From positions 4,675,001-4,739,000 of the forward strand of contig JAOTON010001685.1 of NCBI GenBank assembly GCA_034440635.1: a stretch of DNA of 64,000 nucleotides. Reading direction: 5' to 3'. This stretch comes from Lepas anatifera (lineage: Eukaryota; Arthropoda; Thecostraca; Lepadidae). Numbering within the stretch: position 1 is the first letter of the stretch; each line of letters begins with the position of its first letter. Shown here piece by piece: positions 39,101 through 45,100 of the stretch. Below the pieces are notes generated by a model that saw only the letters and a program-made list of their open reading frames with translations, had not been told where the DNA came from and made no database searches. A program made the position numbers and the translations under genes.

Positions 39101-42100
39101 GTTTCTGACAGTTTAGCGGGGACGAGGCGGAGTTGCGCTGACCTCAGTAGCACCCACTGTAAATATCCGCCCGACGTTAACTGGTTCTCTCCCCTCTGTC
39201 TCTGCTCTCGCTCTCTGTGCCCTCTCTCCGCCCGTGTTTCCGTGCCCGTGCGCTGGGTACCGGCTGGTGGTCGGCGTTGGGCGGCCCCTCGCCGTGTCAG
39301 TAAGTACCTCCTCCGCCGACACCGCCTTTTGTGAAGTGTCTCGCGCGGGACGCTGGGACGGTCCTGGCACCAGCAGAGTTCAGTACAGTGCACATCACCA
39401 GGCGCACTGGGTGTCGCGCATGCTGCCGGGAGGACGCTTTGTCGAGAGGAAGGAGTCGTGGCTTTGATATCCGCATAGTGTTCTCCTTTGTTTAGGTAGC
39501 CGGTAGGCATAGCCTACGCCTTGCCAGCGACTGCCTCAGAAGCTAACTTCGTTGAAGGGGCAGGAGAGGTAGGTTAAGACGAAATCATTATTCAATCCAC
39601 TCACTGATGGGCCGGGGTATTAAGGCTGGTGCTAGCAGAAACCATTCCTACTCCAAGTTATCCCTCCTTGCTCGTTAAACTAGATCAGAGACTTCTTTGG
39701 TTTTAAATGAGTTACATTTCTGAAGACCCAGCTGAAATTTCCTACTACTAGTCGAGGTCTTTTGAAACTTACTGAGCCTGTTTAGTCGACACTCAGTACA
39801 CACCCTCCTAGATTGTGTCTGTTTGATCTACGGGAACTCATCTCACCTGATCCATCCTTTGAAATAGCATGGAGCATCCGGATAGGTCGTGGAGAGTTGC
39901 ACGTCTGTCCAATTGTACTCAGTAACGTCTGTCCTTGCTATGCTTGTTTGCACGTTGTTGACCCGTTGTTCGGCACCCCTTGCGTGACACACGTCACCCC
40001 ATCCGTATAGCATGCGCACGGTACAGTGTACACACACCGTTGAAAGCTGCGACCCAGAACGTCGGCCTCGCATGACGGCTACGTACTGCCAGATCTGTAC
40101 CCCGATCGGGGTTGTGCCTGGCCTTGCTTCGCGCGGCGCATCAGCAGTGGGTCTCCACGCGCCGCTCCTGGTTTGACTGCGAGCCTCGCGCTGGTCCCCT
40201 CTGTGATTGCTCGGCTGTTTGTAGCTGTTGTATCCCATGCAGAGGCTGTGGTCCCGGCACCGGAACCTGATGTTGATCCAGCCGGGGACGTTGCTGGACA
40301 AGGCTAGTTGTGGCCTTATTCCCAACCATGCGTGATAAGGTTGCCCCGCTTGTTGCGTTTGTGGAGAGAAGGTGGAGTTGTTGACCTCAGTCGGGGAGAG
40401 GCAGCTGACGGCGGCTGGTGCCGCGGTGCTGCCGTCTGTGGGTACGTCCCTGCCCCGGTGCCCTGTGCAGCTCCTGCCAGTCGTCACCGTCGACCCCCGC
40501 TGCACCGCACCGCGGCCCGTACCCGCGGCCGCCGACCGCACCTGCATGCTGTGCCTGCCGGCTCTGTGTCGCCGTTGTCGCCAGCACGCCCGCCGCTTTT
40601 GACGCTGAACACGAACAGCACGCGCTCGGTGCAGCCGCACTCTGGCTTGATTTGACTGTGGCGTTTACTTCTATGTAGATGTAGGCCTTTATTTTTTGTT
40701 TTCTGAAATTTGATCTTGTAATATTGCATTGTTTTTGGATAAAGTGCCACAATAAACATTTTAAACAACATTGTAAGTACCTGCTTTCTTCGTTCAAATT
40801 TTAAATGTAATTGGCACGCCTCCTGAAATCATTTTATTTGGATATTCTTCGAGGTGTGTTCTTTTTGTATCCAGACACGGATGTGTCTCACTGACAATGT
40901 TATGTTTGCATTATAAATGTACCACAGCACTCGTTTTTCTCACTAGTAATATTATTTACAGCCCCATGTACACGGTGACGTTGCTGAACTCAGGTTTTGA
41001 TGACTCAGCCTTGATGTGTCCCCCGGCTGCTACCGACATCCCTGAGACCGACGGCCCTGACGTGTCCCCTGGGTTAGACCGACCGCCCTGATGTGTCCCC
41101 TGACTAGGACTAACAGCCCTGACGTGTCCCCTGCTGTCCTTCAGAATGCCTCCCCAAACGCATCATTTGAGTCGTTCATGAAGGAGGACTTGGACAGCCT
41201 GCCGCCCAATCAACGGCGGAAGAAGATCCGCCAGAGAGTAGACGAGGTGACGGCCAAAATCAACCAGGAGACAGCCACCAGGTGAGAAGGTCCTCTCACT
41301 CTTCAAGGCGGTAAGAGGGGGATAAGTCAGCCAGGAGACTGTCACTAGGTGAAATGGCATATATATATATTGTAGCCCAAAGCATGGGCGTCGAAAGCGG
41401 GGAGTGGGGGGTGAACGCGTCTCCCCTACTCGCGAATCAGGCGGGACGTCGTCCCCCATAATTTTCAACCTTGCCCGTACTTGTGCATTTTCTCCGTTAA
41501 CGGAGTGAATGACATAAAGATGTCTGTGAAGTGCGTCGTCGTTAGTGTCTCATATGCAGCTGAAATTCTCACAATTTGCCTCCCCGGTGGTCATCGCCAG
41601 CCCGGGGTCTGCCCTCCTCCCAGAAAAATCCGTGGCGACACCCCTGCCCCAGAAGTGCACAATTCAGCATGTAGCTGTTGAAGCCACAAGTAATTATGCA
41701 TCTTTTTTCTCCAGCAGTATGGCGCATTGGCTTATTGTGAAAGTAGCATCGCCGGCACGTGTTGTAGACTGTTGTCTGCCTGCCAGGGACGGCCTGATGA
41801 AGATGAAGGGAGTGTACGAGGGGAACCCGGCGCTGGGCGACCCGATGACCATCGAGTCCCAGCTGCACGAGAACACCCACCGGCTGGAGAAGCTGCGGTG
41901 TGAGCTGCACAAGTACCAGAGGTACGGCTCACCGCACTCGCTTGCTTTAGAAACTCCTCAGCTTCTGGTATCGATAACACAATTTTCGAGTTGACAGGTA
42001 TTTGGGAGTGGGCATTGATGTAACTGAACCCCTCTGCCAACAGTCTTTGAAAGTCTGACATAAAGAGCCCCAGTCAGCCAAGGGGTTACCGTCGTCGCAG

Positions 42101-45100
42101 CGCCTCGGCCACATTATTTCGGGCTTTCCGCCGTCCGCTGCCTCCTCCAACCTTCGGTCATTAGGAATCGGTGTCTGCCTGTCGGTGACCCTGCTATTGT
42201 TACCCGCGGTGCAGATGTTGGCGACCGCCTTACCGGCGCTCTGTTACCCGGAAGGTAACCGTATTGGACCGGGTCAGCCCTGTCCTGCACCTCCCAATAT
42301 GTAGCTCTGGTTTGCTTTTGTTCTCTTATTTTTTCATTATCTTAAGTTCCTTTCCGCCTTTTAGGCCTTCTTCGGCATTCTTATGGCTGTAAGGTACCCA
42401 CTTGAGGCCTATCTCGAGTCATGACGACGAGGTTGACGTAATACTGGGTGCGGTGAGGTTCCCCTCCGGCGGGTCTCTCGAGGGCTCCAACACGCCCCTT
42501 TGACCCAGATATCTCCATCTAACCAGGGGTAAGCCGTTGCTAGGCTGCCGCGGGCGGCCGAGCAACGCGGCAGTGTCTACGAGTGAACAGTATAGCAGTG
42601 CTGGTACTCAGTCTATTTGTGGCGCTTTGTTCGCGTATCAGTCGTACATGCTGCGATGTTTAGGGAAAGTTTTCCTGTTTGTTTTATACCCCAGCCTAAT
42701 TCCGTTTTAGTGCGACACATTGCCGTGCGACTCTGGAATCGTATGCTGCAGTGCTGCTGGTCAGTTCCCTGTGCTGGGCACTGTCACGGCCTTGCTGTGA
42801 CTACGACTCTGGGCGTATTACGCTCCTCTCTCTGAGAGCTCTGTTTTCCGGCAGCCTTTTGGACGCGGACGTGCAGCGGACCAGCCTCAGCGAGCCCGAC
42901 AGCAACCTCAGCCGGTCGGCCAGCGACTCCTCAGTCAACCAGCCGCCGCCGGCGCCCGCCGCCGTCTCCGCCCCGGGGCTGCCCGGCCGCGAGGCCGGAC
43001 ACGCCGCCACACTGCCCTAGTCACATGTGAGTACTGGTACACTGGGTTCTACGCTCTGGAAAAAGGGTGTTCACGTTCTGTGTTCGGTGTTGCTGCCTCG
43101 CTGCCTCCTCCTTCCTGGTACTCATGATTGTGGTCAAGTGTCATGACCGCCGTGGGTGACAGGTCTCTCTGATGAACGAAATCACGATTGTCTAGCCCTG
43201 CTCATTCTGCAGTACTGTGATGTGGAGGAAGGGCATGTGAATCTTCATCCAGTCTGCGCGTGTTTGTAGCGGTGAAACAGACTGTCATTCGGCTCCGGGC
43301 ACCGGTCGCAGCTCCCGTCCTCCTACCCGTCCTACTCCACCTCCGGAATGCATCCTGTAGCCGTGGAAATTTATACACAACAGTCCGGAGTTGGGGCTGG
43401 GTACCTCTGTGTACTGTAGTTTTCTGAAGTGTGTGCTCTGCTGCAGTTCGTCCAACAGTCCGGAGTCGGGGCTGGGAACCTCGCACACCTCGCTGCCCGA
43501 CTCCGAGTCAGACGGGGAGCCACATCATCAGCACCACCAGCAGCAGCAGCAACAGGACGAGTCCGCTAACGGCTACAACGGAGAGCAGGACGCGTACATA
43601 GACGAACTGCTGCCGGTGTTGTCGGACGCCAGCGCCCTCTACCCGTTTGAAGGTGAGAGGGGTGAACTTCGGATGCGGGGGTGTGAGTGTCAGATTCCAG
43701 CAGTCGTGGTCCCGCCCTCCATGATAGCAGGGAGCTGCTCAGTTGACAGGATATTTCCCTGATATTTCCAGCTGAAACCACGCCAAAGATGTAATGGTCG
43801 AAATTCCACTATCCTGACAAACTTTGTCAGATGGTAGGAGTCGGTTCTCCCGCCGAATCCTGCAAAAGATTGCCGGGTATCTTACTTAAGTTAACTAATT
43901 GGTCATTATGTTCCGCTCTTGCGTGAATGTAAGCTGTGCTTAGTTCTGCCTCAGCTACAGTTTTGGGAAATATATGGTTACGAGGCTGAGAATCAATCCA
44001 TCAGACCCACAGCCATTCCCATATTCATTTTGGCAAGCCCTGTGGGTAGTTGTTTGTTGATTGCATGTCCAGAAAATCTGCGCCAACGCTGTTTCGCTCA
44101 GCGCGTTTCCAAAATCTGATATTAGTGCAGTGGGACAAAACGGGCGGCGCACGGCTAGGCAGCAGTATCCAAAAATTGACTCTGTTCTAGGGTGTTAAGT
44201 GTCAAATTCGTGTTGGAAAATATATTCCGCGTGTCGAAAATGCAAGAGTTACAATATGGCGAGTCAATTAAATCGTTATGTAACCACTAGAAAAGTCCGT
44301 ATTTAAAATGCGGGAAAAACTTTTTCATATGAGTTGCGTTACTGCCACGATTTTGATGAGTTCGTAAGGACCGGAATTATTGAAATGTGTTTGAAAAGCT
44401 TCACTCGAAAAGTGAGTGGAAAACTGAGCGAAACTGTTACGGCACTGAGTGGAAAATTAATTGTGCCTCGGCGTCGCTCTCCACACAGTACTCTGGGATT
44501 TGAAACACTGCTAGGCAGCAGGAGCACTCTTATTTCAGAACTAGCCGCTACCCCCCCTCCCAAAAAAACTTCAAAATACACATCATGCTTGCATGCATGC
44601 CGCGGAAGCATTACCTAAAGCTTTAGCTTATCCCCCCCTCCGTCACGTCAATGAATGTCAATGAATGTCAAATGGGGGGCTTGGAAGCGCGGGGAGAAGT
44701 GCGCTAAAAAAACTGGCATAGTAGCCGTGGCTCCTGCAGGGGCTGAACAAAGAATTCAGCTGACAAGGGAAGGAGAAAGTTGTGGAAACGAAATCGCCGA
44801 CTCACTCTGAACGTCGCACATACCTTGCCCAGCGCCCCTTCTACACGCCGTGCCTCCCCGCGTACACATGTACCAAGCCCCCACATGCAGATATATACCA
44901 CCTGCCCTCTCCTGAAGGCGCTGTTTCTCTGTGAAAGGTAACTTTTGAGGTAGATACAATTATGTGAAACCTGGGACTTTTCTGTATGTTCCACGTACCT
45001 GATCGTTCAGTTCGAATCTAACGAGAGTGCCACGTTCCCTTTAACCTGGCTGTGCGTTAGCACTGTTGTCTGAGGGTCGGCTGCGGCACAGGCGCAGCTC

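Noticed and set aside
39843..40640. 265-codon minus-strand frame in Cip4 intron 6
   Set aside because: No recognisable domain, composition like random GC-rich translation, and no splice or promoter evidence; possible but unsupported.
40751..40756. AATAAA as internal polyadenylation signal of a short Cip4 form
   Set aside because: A single hexamer in an AT-rich intron with no clear downstream GU-rich element is not enough.
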